From Haloprofundus halobius (lineage in GTDB: Archaea > Halobacteriota > Halobacteria > Halobacteriales > Haloferacaceae): a DNA stretch of 64,000 nt. Below are positions 17,294 through 24,929 of the stretch, piece by piece (the first letter of the stretch is position 1; every line of letters begins with the position of its first letter). Position numbers and translations under genes: made by a program. The DNA lies in assembly GCF_020097835.1 (NCBI RefSeq), contig NZ_CP083666.1, positions 1,302,001-1,366,000 on the forward strand. The letters are read 5' to 3'. The notes under the pieces are model-generated. The model did no database searches, had not been told where the DNA came from, and was given only the letters and a program-made list of their open reading frames with translations.

Positions 17294-18226
17294 TCAGTCG
17301 TCGGCGCGTGACATCACGCGGTCCAGCCCCTCGATGTCGAGCGACCCCGTGAGGGTGCGGTTCGGGAACGGGATGTTGATTCCCTCGGCGTCGAACCGCT
17401 GTTTCACGGCCGTCACGTACTCGCCGCGGGTCTTCACGAAGTCCGAGCGACTCGGTTGCGAAATCCAGATGCGCGACTTGAGGACGACCGCCGAGTCGCC
17501 GAGTTCCGTCAGGCGGACCGACGGCTCGGGGTCGGCGAGGATGTCGTCGCGCGTCTCGGCTTCTTCGAGGATGATAGTCGTCGCTTTCTCGATGTCGTCG
17601 CCGTAACCGATGCCGAACGGCACCTGCAGGCGGAGTTTCCCCTTCGCGACGGGGTTCTTGATGACGCCGTCGGTGAGGTGGGAGTTCGGCACCGTCAGCA
17701 GTTCGTTGTCGAACGTCCGGACGCGGGTGACGCGGAAGCTGATGTCCTCGACGATGCCGGAGTTACCCTCCCACTCGATCCAGTCGCCGATGCGGAACGG
17801 TTTGTCGGTGAAGATGAACACGCCCGCGACGAAGTTGGCGATGACGTCCTGCATCGCGAAACCGATAGCGAGCGTCGCCGCCGCACCGATGGTCGCCAGC
17901 GCGGTGAGAATGTTCCCGAACCCGGCGGCGGCGAAGGCGACGCCGACGGCGACGAAGACGATAACGACGCCGAGCAGTTTGCGGAGCGGCTTCTGGGCGT
18001 GCGCCTCCAGCCCTCGGTTGTCGAGCAGGCGACCGGCTACCGGCAGGACGAGGAGTCGTCCCGCGAGGTACACCGCGACGAAGACGACCAGAAACGTGAC
18101 CGCCGAGTCGACGGTGTTGGCGTACGTGAGGGTGTCCTGTCCCAGATCGAACGCGTTGGTCAGAAACCGAGCGATGGGTCCCCGTGGGTCGACGCCGCCG
18201 GTCTGCGCCTGCAGCAGCAGTCCCAT
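17294..18226 (-). CDS. mechanosensitive channel of the MscS family
   Basis: The 310-residue protein has about three to four N-terminal membrane segments (near 30-50, 75-100 and 108-130). The pore-lining helix is GFGNILTALATIGAAATLAIGFAMQ and the beta domain that follows contains PFRIGDWIEW and VPNSHLTDGVIKN. MscS channels open under membrane tension to release solutes, which matters to a cell facing salinity shifts. Its ATG overlaps the TAA of the upstream CRM-domain gene (TAATG), so the two are co-translated. Confidence 0.93.
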   Translation of the reverse strand: MGLLLQAQTGGVDPRGPIARFLTNAFDLGQDTLTYANTVDSAVTFLVVFVAVYLAGRLLVLPVAGRLLDNRGLEAHAQKPLRKLLGVVIVFVAVGVAFAAAGFGNILTALATIGAAATLAIGFAMQDVIANFVAGVFIFTDKPFRIGDWIEWEGNSGIVEDISFRVTRVRTFDNELLTVPNSHLTDGVIKNPVAKGKLRLQVPFGIGYGDDIEKATTIILEEAETRDDILADPEPSVRLTELGDSAVVLKSRIWISQPSRSDFVKTRGEYVTAVKQRFDAEGINIPFPNRTLTGSLDIEGLDRVMSRADD

Positions 18227-18471
18227 TAGTGGTACACCGCTGTGTTCCCGCGCGTCTCGACGAGTTCCGCGTTCACCGACTCGGCGAGTTCGCCGGCGAG
18301 TTCCTCGGTCGAGGTGCCGCCGCGGGCCGCGCGCAGGAACTTCACCTTCACCAGTTTTCGGTCCTCCAGTTGGTCGCGCAGTTCCTCGGTCACCGCTTCG
18401 ATGCCGCTCTTGCCGACCCAGACGGTCACGTCGAGGTCGTGGGCCTGTTTGCGTAACTCGTTGTCTACCAT
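18226..18471 (-). CDS. YhbY/CRM-domain RNA-binding protein
   Basis: The 81-residue protein is a single CRM domain with an alpha-beta IF3-C-like fold. The conserved VWVGKSGIEAVTEELRDQLE and the GxxG-type RNA loop RAARGGTS are visible. Bacterial YhbY binds pre-50S ribosomal particles; archaeal homologues are thought to act in rRNA maturation. It is first in a two-gene unit with the MscS gene (TAATG overlap) and close to RNase P component 4 (100 bases), consistent with an RNA-processing neighbourhood. The TAAAGC-type box about 25-30 bases upstream fits a leaderless start. Confidence 0.92.
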   Translation of the reverse strand: MVDNELRKQAHDLDVTVWVGKSGIEAVTEELRDQLEDRKLVKVKFLRAARGGTSTEELAGELAESVNAELVETRGNTAVYH

Positions 18472-18570
18472 CTGTCCCGTCGTAGCGACGCGGGAGGTTT
18501 GAAGCTTTAGTTACCGACCGGCGTCATCGACCAGTAGCGTCGGTTGACGAGAAACGCGGAGAGCGAACGC

Positions 18571-18852
18571 TCAGTCGCGGTACGGGTAGCGGTCGATGTG
18601 TCCGCAGTCGCAGCGAATCACGACGTGGCCCGGTTGCAGGCGGACGCGGGCGTTGACGCCCGGAACGAGGTAGACATCGCAGGCGTCACAGGAGAAGCGT
18701 TTGAACTCGCGGGGGAGGCCGCAGCGGTGCCGCTCGTCGAGACGGCGGGCGAGGCGGACGTACTCGCGGGAGCGGTCGAACTTGCGCTCCTTAGTCGCCT
18801 CGCGGGCGAGTTCGTGGAGTCGGGCGATGCGCTCCTCGGCGATTGTCGGCAT
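18571..18852 (-). CDS. rnp4: ribonuclease P protein component 4 (Rpp21/Rpr2)
   Basis: The 93-residue protein is a subunit of archaeal RNase P, which trims tRNA 5' leaders; Rnp4 pairs with Rnp1 on the specificity domain. Two N-terminal helices (IAEERIARLHELAREATKER) are followed by a zinc ribbon with four cysteines: HRCGLP, FSCDACD and RCDCG. The frame is open upstream to 19158 but the family begins at the ATG at 18852. It is followed by the CRM-domain protein and MscS in the same direction. Confidence 0.94.
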   Translation of the reverse strand: MPTIAEERIARLHELAREATKERKFDRSREYVRLARRLDERHRCGLPREFKRFSCDACDVYLVPGVNARVRLQPGHVVIRCDCGHIDRYPYRD

Positions 18853-18984
18853 CCGTGCTGTACTGGGTCGGGGTTTTCTGATAGGTGTTCCGAAGCGTTT
18901 GTGGAGTGGTGGAGTTGCGGGAGAATGGTCTACTTCGCTACTGTCAAGTTCTGGTTCGGAGATGAGCAGCGGGAACAGCCGTAG

Positions 18985-19152
18985 ACACCTCGAAATCCCA
19001 CCCACGGTTGGCGGACGAACCACCGTCGGGTGGGATTGAAAGGGGCGAGCCGCTGGACGAAGGCGGACGAAGCAAGCACGTGAGGGAGCGTCAGCGACCG
19101 AACGCGCGCAGCGAGTTCCCCCGAGTCCAGCGGCTCGGGGCTTTCGAGGTGT
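18985..19152. repeat. folded inverted-repeat element (candidate ncRNA or dispersed palindromic element)
   Basis: In 168 bases there are three nested perfect or near-perfect stems. The outer pair ACACCTCGAAA (18985-18995) and TTTCGAGGTGT (19142-19152) is 11/11. Inner stem 1 is AATCCCACCC (18994-19003) with GGGTGGGATT (19028-19037), 10/10. Inner stem 2, between 19038-19058 and 19125-19145, pairs 18 of 21 positions around the core GAGCCGCTGGAC/GTCCAGCGGCTC. The decamer GGCGGACGAA occurs twice inside. It fills the 398-base gap between rnp4 and a glycosyltransferase and contains no credible ORF. The outer arm and stem 2 share bases, so alternative folds are possible. Confidence 0.7.
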
Positions 19153-19216
19153 TCTCAAGTGCGAAGCAGGACGACGCTCTTCCCCTTCCCTTTCCCTGAA
19201 CGATGAAAAGCCGCCA

Positions 19217-19226
19217 CACTAAAAGT
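19217..19226 (+). promoter_or_regulatory. TATA-like box of the first glycosyltransferase gene
   Basis: CACTAAAAGT is centred about 30 bases before the GTG at 19251, which supports that start. Confidence 0.45.
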
Positions 19227-19250
19227 CGCCTCCTGTGAACAAACAGAGCA

Positions 19251-20309
19251 GTGCGCGTCCTCAACTACCTCGAACTCGCCTCGCAACTCCATCGAAGCGG
19301 TATCGGGACCTCGACGGACCACCAGCGGGCAGCTCTCGAAGAGACCGACGTGGAGGTGGTCACTTCGCCGTGGCGCGGCGGGTCGCCGACTCGCATCCCG
19401 TTGAGCGCGCTCCGCGGCCGCAACCCCGTCGTCGAGTTCGACGTCGCCCACTGCAACCTCATCGGGCCGGGGAGCCTCGCCGTCGCCCGCCACGCCAAGC
19501 ACTACGGCAAGCCGCTCGTCCTCCACAGCCACGTCACGAGCGAGGACTTCGCCGAGAGTTTCCGGGGGTCGACCCTCGCCGCGAAACCCCTTCGACGATA
19601 TCTCCGGTGGTTCTACTCGCAGGCGGACCTCGTGCTCTGTCCCAGCGAATATACGAAAGGTCTCCTCGAATCGTACCCCGTCGACGCGCCCATCCGACCG
19701 ATATCGAACGGCGTCGACGTCGAATCGCTCGACGGGTTCGAGACGTTCCGCGAGGAGTACCGCGAGCGGTTCGGCCTCGACGGACTCGTCGTCTTCACCG
19801 TCGGCAACGTCTTCGAGCGCAAGGGGTTGACGACGTTCTGCGAGCTCGCCGAGGAGACGGAGTACGAGTTCGCGTGGTTCGGCCCGTACGACGAGGGACC
19901 GCAGGCGTCGAAGGCGGTGCGGTACTGGACCGAAAATCCCCCTGAAAACGTCACCTTCACCGGCTGGGTCGACGACAAGCGCGGCGCGTTCGGCGCGGGC
20001 GACATCTACCTCTTCCCGACGAAAAACGAGAATCAGGGCATCGCCGTCCTCGAAGCGATGGCCTGCGGGAAAGCGGTCGTCCTCCGCGACATACCGGTGT
20101 TCGAGGAGTTCTACACCCACGGCCACGACTGTCTGAAGTGTTCGACACGCGCGGAGTTCCGCCGCGCGCTCGACCTGTTGGCGCGCGACCCCGACCTCCG
20201 GGCGCGACTCGGCGAGAACGCGAGAGAGACGGCCGCCGAACACAGTCTGAAGCGCGTCGGCGAGGAACTCGTCGACGCCTACGAGGACGTGTTGGCCCGG
20301 CGAGTGTAG
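19251..20309 (+). CDS. glycosyltransferase family 4 protein
   Basis: The 352-residue GT-B enzyme starts at GTG. The N-terminal acceptor domain runs to about 160 (HSHVTSEDF, LVLCPSEYTKGLLE). The C-terminal GT1 domain has the retaining-enzyme EX7E motif in ENQGIAVLEAMACGKAVVL. The overall pattern resembles archaeal lipid glucosyltransferases and glycosyltransferases of polar-lipid or S-layer glycan synthesis. The acceptor is not evident. It is separated from another GT4 gene (21894) by a small regulator cluster that may be inserted between them. Confidence 0.9.
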   Translation: MRVLNYLELASQLHRSGIGTSTDHQRAALEETDVEVVTSPWRGGSPTRIPLSALRGRNPVVEFDVAHCNLIGPGSLAVARHAKHYGKPLVLHSHVTSEDFAESFRGSTLAAKPLRRYLRWFYSQADLVLCPSEYTKGLLESYPVDAPIRPISNGVDVESLDGFETFREEYRERFGLDGLVVFTVGNVFERKGLTTFCELAEETEYEFAWFGPYDEGPQASKAVRYWTENPPENVTFTGWVDDKRGAFGAGDIYLFPTKNENQGIAVLEAMACGKAVVLRDIPVFEEFYTHGHDCLKCSTRAEFRRALDLLARDPDLRARLGENARETAAEHSLKRVGEELVDAYEDVLARRV

Positions 20310-20404
20310 TCGTCGCCGGAGTCTCGGTATGAGAGCGAGAACGCCGACCGAGATCGAGAGTCACACGGCCGTGTTGAGTCGGTTGCTGTCTGGTAGAATC
20401 TGTG

Positions 20405-20431
20405 TGCTGAGTACAGAGGATCTATTCAGCA
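20405..20431. repeat. 27-bp motif copy 1: TGCTGAGTAC-N10-TTCAGCA
   Basis: This imperfect dyad (TGCTGA ... TCAGCA) recurs with the same 27-bp length and 17 identical fixed bases at 21744-21770, in the same orientation. The two copies bracket three small regulator genes. Confidence 0.7.
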
Positions 20432-20452
20432 TGGAACCGGGCCTCTTTCGGG

Positions 20453-20902
20453 GTGACCCTCGCTGAATTATCTGTAACGTACATATGCTACCCCAAGCTG
20501 GTTGCGGACTACGCGGGAGTACTCGGTACGCTGACCGAGACGGGGGTCCCATTGATCGAAGCGAGAGGGACGGACACGGAGTGGACGTTCGAAGGCCGTG
20601 GTGACGAACGAAGCGATATTGCCGAGTTCCAACGCTGTTGTCGTGAACGGGGCATTCCGATCACGCTCACGGCGCTCCACGCCCTGACGTCGGTCGAGAC
20701 TGCGACCGAGGCGGCACTCACCGACGAGCAACTGGAAGCGTTGGTTCTCGCGTACGAACGCGGGTACTTCAACTCGCCACGCGAGGTGAAAATGAAAGAA
20801 CTCTGCAGTAAACTCGGCATCTCCCAGCAGGCAGTTGCCTCTTGGCTCCGGCGAGGGACGCGTAGAATCCTCGGCAATACCCTGACTGCGCTGGAGGCCT
20901 GA
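20453..20902 (+). CDS. HTH_10 (bacterio-opsin activator-like) protein, N-terminally short
   Basis: The 149-residue protein ends in a bacterio-opsin-activator-type HTH: LTDEQLEALVLAYERGYFNSPREV, then KLGISQQAVASWLRRGTRRIL. Typical members are about 210 residues with a longer N-terminal sensor region; here only part of it remains (VTYICYPKLVADYAG onward) and the only start in frame is GTG 20453. The frame continues back to a stop at 20408 inside the flanking 27-bp motif, which suggests truncation at that boundary. It may still bind DNA. It is the first of three regulator-like genes. Confidence 0.75.
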   Translation: MTLAELSVTYICYPKLVADYAGVLGTLTETGVPLIEARGTDTEWTFEGRGDERSDIAEFQRCCRERGIPITLTALHALTSVETATEAALTDEQLEALVLAYERGYFNSPREVKMKELCSKLGISQQAVASWLRRGTRRILGNTLTALEA

Positions 20903-20910
20903 ACCCGGGG

Positions 20911-20919
20911 CTATATAAG
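20911..20919 (+). promoter_or_regulatory. TATA box of the DUF7344-HalOD1 unit
   Basis: CTATATAAG, preceded by a GC-rich CCGGGG stretch, is the strongest TATA match in the window. A second AT-rich box lies at 20925-20937. Transcription from near 20940 would give a leader of about 65 bases containing the hairpin at 20964-21002. Confidence 0.55.
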
Positions 20920-20963
20920 ATGGCTGTATATACAAAAGTAATTCTCACTTGGCGCAGTCCCTT

Positions 20964-21002
20964 GAGAGTTGAGTATACCGGTGTTCCCGAAAATCAACTC
21001 TC
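20964..21002 (+). promoter_or_regulatory. hairpin in the leader of the DUF7344 gene
   Basis: GAGAGTTGA (20964-20972) and TCAACTCTC (20994-21002) form a perfect 9-bp stem with a 21-base loop, ending five bases before the ATG at 21008. It could control translation or be a protein-binding dyad. Confidence 0.5.
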
Positions 21003-21007
21003 TGAAC

Positions 21008-21328
21008 ATGAACCAAGGAAAAGACGCTCTCCTGTCCGCACTCGCCAATCATCGCTGTCGCTCCGTCATCACATACTTCAGAAACGCGTCCGAAGACCAC
21101 GTCACAGTTGGTGACGTTGCGGCTGCGCTCGCCCGACGTGACCACACAGACGAGACGCAGATTGCGACTCGACTCCACCACGTTGCACTCCCCAAACTAG
21201 ACACCGTTGGACTCGTCGACTACGACGCGCGAACCAAAACGGTCCGGTATCACGGTGATTCGCAACTTGAACACGTAGAGGAGTCGCTCTCCGAGTTCGA
21301 TTCCGGAATGTCGCCGAGGAGCGAGTAG
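21008..21328 (+). CDS. DUF7344 winged-helix protein
   Basis: The 106-residue haloarchaeal winged-helix-type domain has SALANHRCRSVITYFRNASED (helix 1), VTVGDVAAALARR (recognition region) and the family's RLHHVALPKLDTVGLVDYD wing segment. It probably binds DNA; no ligand domain is present. The frame extends upstream to 20969, but the ATG at 21008 follows the hairpin and begins the domain. The next gene starts after three bases, so the two form an operon. Confidence 0.8.
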   Translation: MNQGKDALLSALANHRCRSVITYFRNASEDHVTVGDVAAALARRDHTDETQIATRLHHVALPKLDTVGLVDYDARTKTVRYHGDSQLEHVEESLSEFDSGMSPRSE

Positions 21329-21331
21329 CAC

Positions 21332-21625
21332 GTGAAACAAGACAGGCCCGAACAAACAACCACGGTGCGGGAATCGTACACCCCCCATCAAGACCGCTCG
21401 TTAACCGAAGCGGTGCTCGATGCCATCGAGGAGTGTAAGGGTGAAGACCTCCTGCGGACGGATTTCGTCCTCTACGAGGATATTAATCCCGACGCCCTCG
21501 AATCTCTCTTTCGCCACGACGCACAGCCGCGAACGACCGTGACGTTCGATACCGATGGTGTCAAGGTCGAACTCTGGGGAGATGACGGAGTGAAGATACG
21601 CGTCACGGACCGATCAGACGAGTGA
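21332..21625 (+). CDS. HalOD1 output-domain protein
   Basis: The 97-residue protein contains a haloarchaeal HalOD1 domain (LTEAVLDAIEECKGEDLLRTDFVLYEDINPDALESLF, with the strand VTFDTDGVKVELWGDDGVKI after it). HalOD1 is found as a stand-alone small protein or as an output of histidine kinases and response regulators; its molecular action is not established. GTG start three bases after the DUF7344 stop. Another HalOD1-like gene is at 35615. Confidence 0.82.
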   Translation: MKQDRPEQTTTVRESYTPHQDRSLTEAVLDAIEECKGEDLLRTDFVLYEDINPDALESLFRHDAQPRTTVTFDTDGVKVELWGDDGVKIRVTDRSDE

Positions 21626-21743
21626 TCGGCCGAGACTGGAGCAGAACACGCTCTGGATACTAGTATTGGGAAGACGACTACTGGCGTGATGCGTTCTTAA
21701 CCTAAACCAATCGGTCCAACCATGTTTTCCCGCTTAGTTACGC

Positions 21744-21770
21744 TGCTGAGTACGCGCCTTCCATTCAGCA
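21744..21770. repeat. 27-bp motif copy 2: TGCTGAGTAC-N10-TTCAGCA
   Basis: It has the same fixed bases and spacing as 20405-20431, in direct orientation. The ten central bases differ between copies. The 268-base gap that contains it (21626-21893) also has a perfect palindrome ATACTAGTAT at 21657-21666 and no gene. Confidence 0.7.
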
Positions 21771-21893
21771 CGACCGCCGCAACCGATCTCTATTTGAGGG
21801 TTTCCGACAGGGACGGTTCGAGGCGGAAGCTCACAGCTCGAGCCGTAGCCGAGATGGCAACGACTTAACCCCGAGTCTTCGAATCCCGTGACA

Positions 21894-23006
21894 ATGCACT
21901 CGGTCGTCGCGTTCACCGACACCTACCTGCCCACGGTCAACGGCGTCACCTACACCGTCGAGTCGTGGCGGGACCGCTGGCGGGCCCGCGGCGGGCGGAT
22001 GGACGTGGTCTACCCCAATGCCGGCGGCTACGAGCCGAGAGACGGTGAGTATCCCATCCGGAGCCTCCCGTTTCCGTTCTACGAGGGGTTTCGGTTCGGC
22101 CTCCCGCGCATCCCCCGTGCGGTGCGGAACGTCGACATCGTCCACGCGCATACGCCGTTCGCGCTCGGGCTCGGCGGTCTCCGTCTCGCGCGCCGAGAGG
22201 AGGTGCCGTTCGTCGCCTCATACCACACGCCGAGCAGCGAGTACGCCTCGTATCTCACCTCGCGAGACCGTCTCGAAGACGGCATCGAACGCCTCTCGGA
22301 GTCGTACGAGCGGTGGTTTCTCGGCCAGACGGCGGCCGTCGTCGTCCCGAGCGAGGCGACCAAACGCGACCTGCGGAGCCGGGTCGGCGACGACGTGGCG
22401 TTTCGCGTCATTCCCAACGGCGTCGACATCGATCGGTTCCGCCCCGTCGACGCGACGGCGTTCCGCGAGCGCCACGATCTCACGGATGCGGACACGCTCG
22501 TCGGATACACGGGCCGGCACGGCTACGAGAAGTGTCTCGGCGACATCGTCGACGCCGTCGCCGGACTCGACGCGACCGTCGTCTTCGGCGGCGACGGCCC
22601 CGCGCGCGATCACATCGAAGCCAGAGCCCGAACGCGCGGCGTCGACGCCCGATTTCTGGGCTTTCTCGACCGCGACGAACTCCCGGCGTTCTACAGTTCG
22701 CTCGACGCGTTCCTCTTTCCGAGTCCGGTCGAGACGCAGGGGCTCGTGGCGCTCGAAGCCAACGCCTGCGGGACGCCGGTCGTCGGCGTCGACTGCGGCG
22801 CGCTCTCGGATACGATCGAGGAGGGCGTCACCGGGTACCACTACGACCTCGGCGACATCGAGGGCTTCCGGACGGCCATCGGGCGGACGCTCGACGAGGT
22901 GGAGACGCTCGAACGTCGCTGTACCGACCGGCGCGAGGCGATGAGTGTCGAACACGCCGTCGACCGTCTCGCCGAGGTGTACGATGCCGTTACTGGGACC
23001 GGATGA
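21894..23006 (+). CDS. glycosyltransferase family 4 protein
   Basis: The 370-residue GT-B enzyme has an N-terminal acceptor domain with FTDTYLPTVNGVTYTVESW (8-26), which resembles diacylglycerol and phosphatidylinositol mannosyl/glucosyltransferases. The C-terminal GT1 domain contains ETQGLVALEANACGTPVVGV (EX7E). A GTG six bases upstream is an alternative start. It likely transfers a hexose to a lipid or dolichol-type carrier at the membrane. TTAACC about 28 bases upstream may be its promoter box. Confidence 0.9.
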   Translation: MHSVVAFTDTYLPTVNGVTYTVESWRDRWRARGGRMDVVYPNAGGYEPRDGEYPIRSLPFPFYEGFRFGLPRIPRAVRNVDIVHAHTPFALGLGGLRLARREEVPFVASYHTPSSEYASYLTSRDRLEDGIERLSESYERWFLGQTAAVVVPSEATKRDLRSRVGDDVAFRVIPNGVDIDRFRPVDATAFRERHDLTDADTLVGYTGRHGYEKCLGDIVDAVAGLDATVVFGGDGPARDHIEARARTRGVDARFLGFLDRDELPAFYSSLDAFLFPSPVETQGLVALEANACGTPVVGVDCGALSDTIEEGVTGYHYDLGDIEGFRTAIGRTLDEVETLERRCTDRREAMSVEHAVDRLAEVYDAVTGTG

Positions 23007-23139
23007 CGGCGAACTTCCTGGACGGTTTTCGGCGGTTGGTGGGAGAGCGTTAAGCGCCTCACTCACCTACCGTTGGTATGCGGAAGCACACAACAAATCG
23101 TCGCGGCGTCGCACCCGATACCACGGTCGAGGTGCGTCG

Positions 23140-23850
23140 ATGAGCCGCGTCGCACTCGTCACGGGCGCGAGTCGCGGACTTGGGTCGGTTCTCGCCTCGT
23201 TTCTCGCTGCCGACGGCTACGACCTCGTGTTGACCGCGCGTGACCCCGACCCGCTGAACGTCGTCGCCACGTCGCTGGCGGATCTCGACGTGGACGTGAC
23301 GCCGCTCCCGGGCGACGTCGTCGACGCCGACCACCGCCGGAGCCTTCGGGAAGCGGCCGAGGATCTCGGTGGTCTCTCGCTTCTCGTCAACAACGCCTCC
23401 GCGCTTGGACCGTCGCCGCTTCCGCCGCTCGCGGAGCTCTCGACCGCCGAGTTCGAGCGCGTGCTCTCGGTCAACACCGTCGCGCCGCTGGCGCTGATTC
23501 GGGAGACACTCCCGCTGCTTCGCGAGTCCGGGGGGCTGGTCGTCAACGTGTCGAGCGACGCAGCCGTCGGCGGCTACCCGCGGTGGGGCGGCTACGGCGC
23601 GAGCAAGGCGGCGCTCGACCTCCTGACGAAGACGCTCGCGGCCGAGGAACCGGACGTAGGATTCGTCAGCGTCGACCCCGGCGACATGCGGACGGCGATG
23701 CACCGACGGGCGTTCCCCGACGAAGACATCTCCGACAGACCGCTCCCGGAGGTGACCCTACCCTTCTGGGCGTGGCTGTTCGGCCGCGACCCGCAGTCGG
23801 TGAGCGGGCGGCGGTTCGAGGCACAGTCGGAACTCTGGGAGTCGGCGTGA
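23140..23850 (+). CDS. short-chain dehydrogenase/reductase (SDR)
   Basis: The 236-residue classical SDR has TGASRGLG (8-15, cofactor binding), the NNAS motif (LLVNNASALG, about 87), the catalytic Ser in VVNVSSDAAVGG and YGASK (Tyr and Lys, about 152-156). The cofactor is probably NADP, given the Arg after TGAS. The frame is open to 22945, but the ATG at 23140 starts the Rossmann strand. Its TGA overlaps the GTG of the QueA-like gene (GTGA), so both are translated together and probably share a pathway. Confidence 0.92.
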   Translation: MSRVALVTGASRGLGSVLASFLAADGYDLVLTARDPDPLNVVATSLADLDVDVTPLPGDVVDADHRRSLREAAEDLGGLSLLVNNASALGPSPLPPLAELSTAEFERVLSVNTVAPLALIRETLPLLRESGGLVVNVSSDAAVGGYPRWGGYGASKAALDLLTKTLAAEEPDVGFVSVDPGDMRTAMHRRAFPDEDISDRPLPEVTLPFWAWLFGRDPQSVSGRRFEAQSELWESA

Positions 23851-24899
23851 AGCTCTCGGAGTTCCGGTTCGAACGCCCCGAGGTGTTGCAGGCGGCCGAA
23901 CCGCCGGAGGAACGCGGGCTGGACCGCGACGACGTCCGGTTGCTCGTGAGTCGCCGCGGAGCGCACCGCCACACGCGCTTTTCGAATCTCGCGGAGTATC
24001 TCGACCCCGGCGACGTGCTCGTGGTCAACCAGAGCGCGACGCTCCCGGCGAGTCTCCCGGCGACGTGGACCGACGGCGAATTTCTCCTGAACTGCTGTAC
24101 GGAGTACGGCGACGGCGTGTGGCTGGTCGAACCGCGGTGGGGACCGGGCGACCCCGGCCCCCTTCCGCTCTCGACCGGCGATGAGTTCGTCGCTGGGGGC
24201 GAAACCGGGCACGTAATCGGCGAGTTTCCCGGTATCGACCGCCTTCTGTTCGTCCGGTTCGAAGGCGACGCCGGAGTGGCGATGGCGCGCGCGGGCGAGC
24301 CGATTCGATACGGTTACCTGGAGGGCGAGTATCCGCTCTCGGCGTACCAGACGACGTTCGCGACGACGCCCGGCAGCGCGGAGATGCCCTCGGCGGCCCG
24401 CCCGTTCACCGAGCGGGTCGTCGAGATGCTGCGCCGCCGCGGCGTCGGTATCGCCACGCTCACGCTCCACACCGGCGTGTCGAGTCTCGAAGTCGAGTGC
24501 GACCAACTGGAGTGCGGTTGTCGCGACGTCTGGAACCCGCTGTATCCCGAACCGTTCGTCGTTCCCGCAGCGACGGCGCGGGCGGTGACCGCCGCGCGCG
24601 AGCGAGGCAGTCGCGTCGTCGCCGTCGGCACGACCGTCGTGAGAGCGCTCGAAACGGCGTGGGACGGCACGCGCGTCGCACCGACGGAGGGGTTCACCCG
24701 GACGTTCGTCACACCCGAGCGCGGCGTCGCCACCGTCGATGCGCTACTCACCGGACTTCACGACCCGGAGACGACGCATCTCGCGATGCTGTACGCGGTC
24801 GCGGGCAGAGAGCGCGTGCTCGACGCCTACGAGTCGGCCGTCGACGAACGGTATCTCTGGCACGAGTTCGGCGACTCGCACCTGCTGTTCGCCGAGTGA
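23847..24899 (+). CDS. QueA-like protein (S-adenosylmethionine:tRNA ribosyltransferase-isomerase family), divergent subgroup
   Basis: The 350-residue protein shows the QueA fold: HTRFSNLAEYLDPGDVLVVNQSATLPASLP near the start and YQTTFATTPGSAEMPSAARPFTERVVEML in the middle. Canonical QueA has GSVAAPTAGLHFT where this protein has GSAEMPSAARPFT. It also ends WHEFGDSHLLF, as in actinobacterial QueA-like paralogues that are coupled to an SDR. Queuosine is not an archaeal tRNA base, so the reaction is probably different. A cysteine-bearing insert (ECDQLECGCRD) may bind metal. GTG start overlaps the SDR stop. Confidence 0.85.
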   Translation: MKLSEFRFERPEVLQAAEPPEERGLDRDDVRLLVSRRGAHRHTRFSNLAEYLDPGDVLVVNQSATLPASLPATWTDGEFLLNCCTEYGDGVWLVEPRWGPGDPGPLPLSTGDEFVAGGETGHVIGEFPGIDRLLFVRFEGDAGVAMARAGEPIRYGYLEGEYPLSAYQTTFATTPGSAEMPSAARPFTERVVEMLRRRGVGIATLTLHTGVSSLEVECDQLECGCRDVWNPLYPEPFVVPAATARAVTAARERGSRVVAVGTTVVRALETAWDGTRVAPTEGFTRTFVTPERGVATVDALLTGLHDPETTHLAMLYAVAGRERVLDAYESAVDERYLWHEFGDSHLLFAE

Positions 24900-24929
24900 A
24901 CGCGAAGAAAACGAGATCGGGCGACGTCG

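Noticed and set aside
19022-19044. Possible CRISPR repeat ending (GGGTGGGATTGAAAG)
   Set aside because: Resembles the end of some archaeal CRISPR repeats, but there is one copy, no spacers and no cas genes; it is part of the stems of the folded element.
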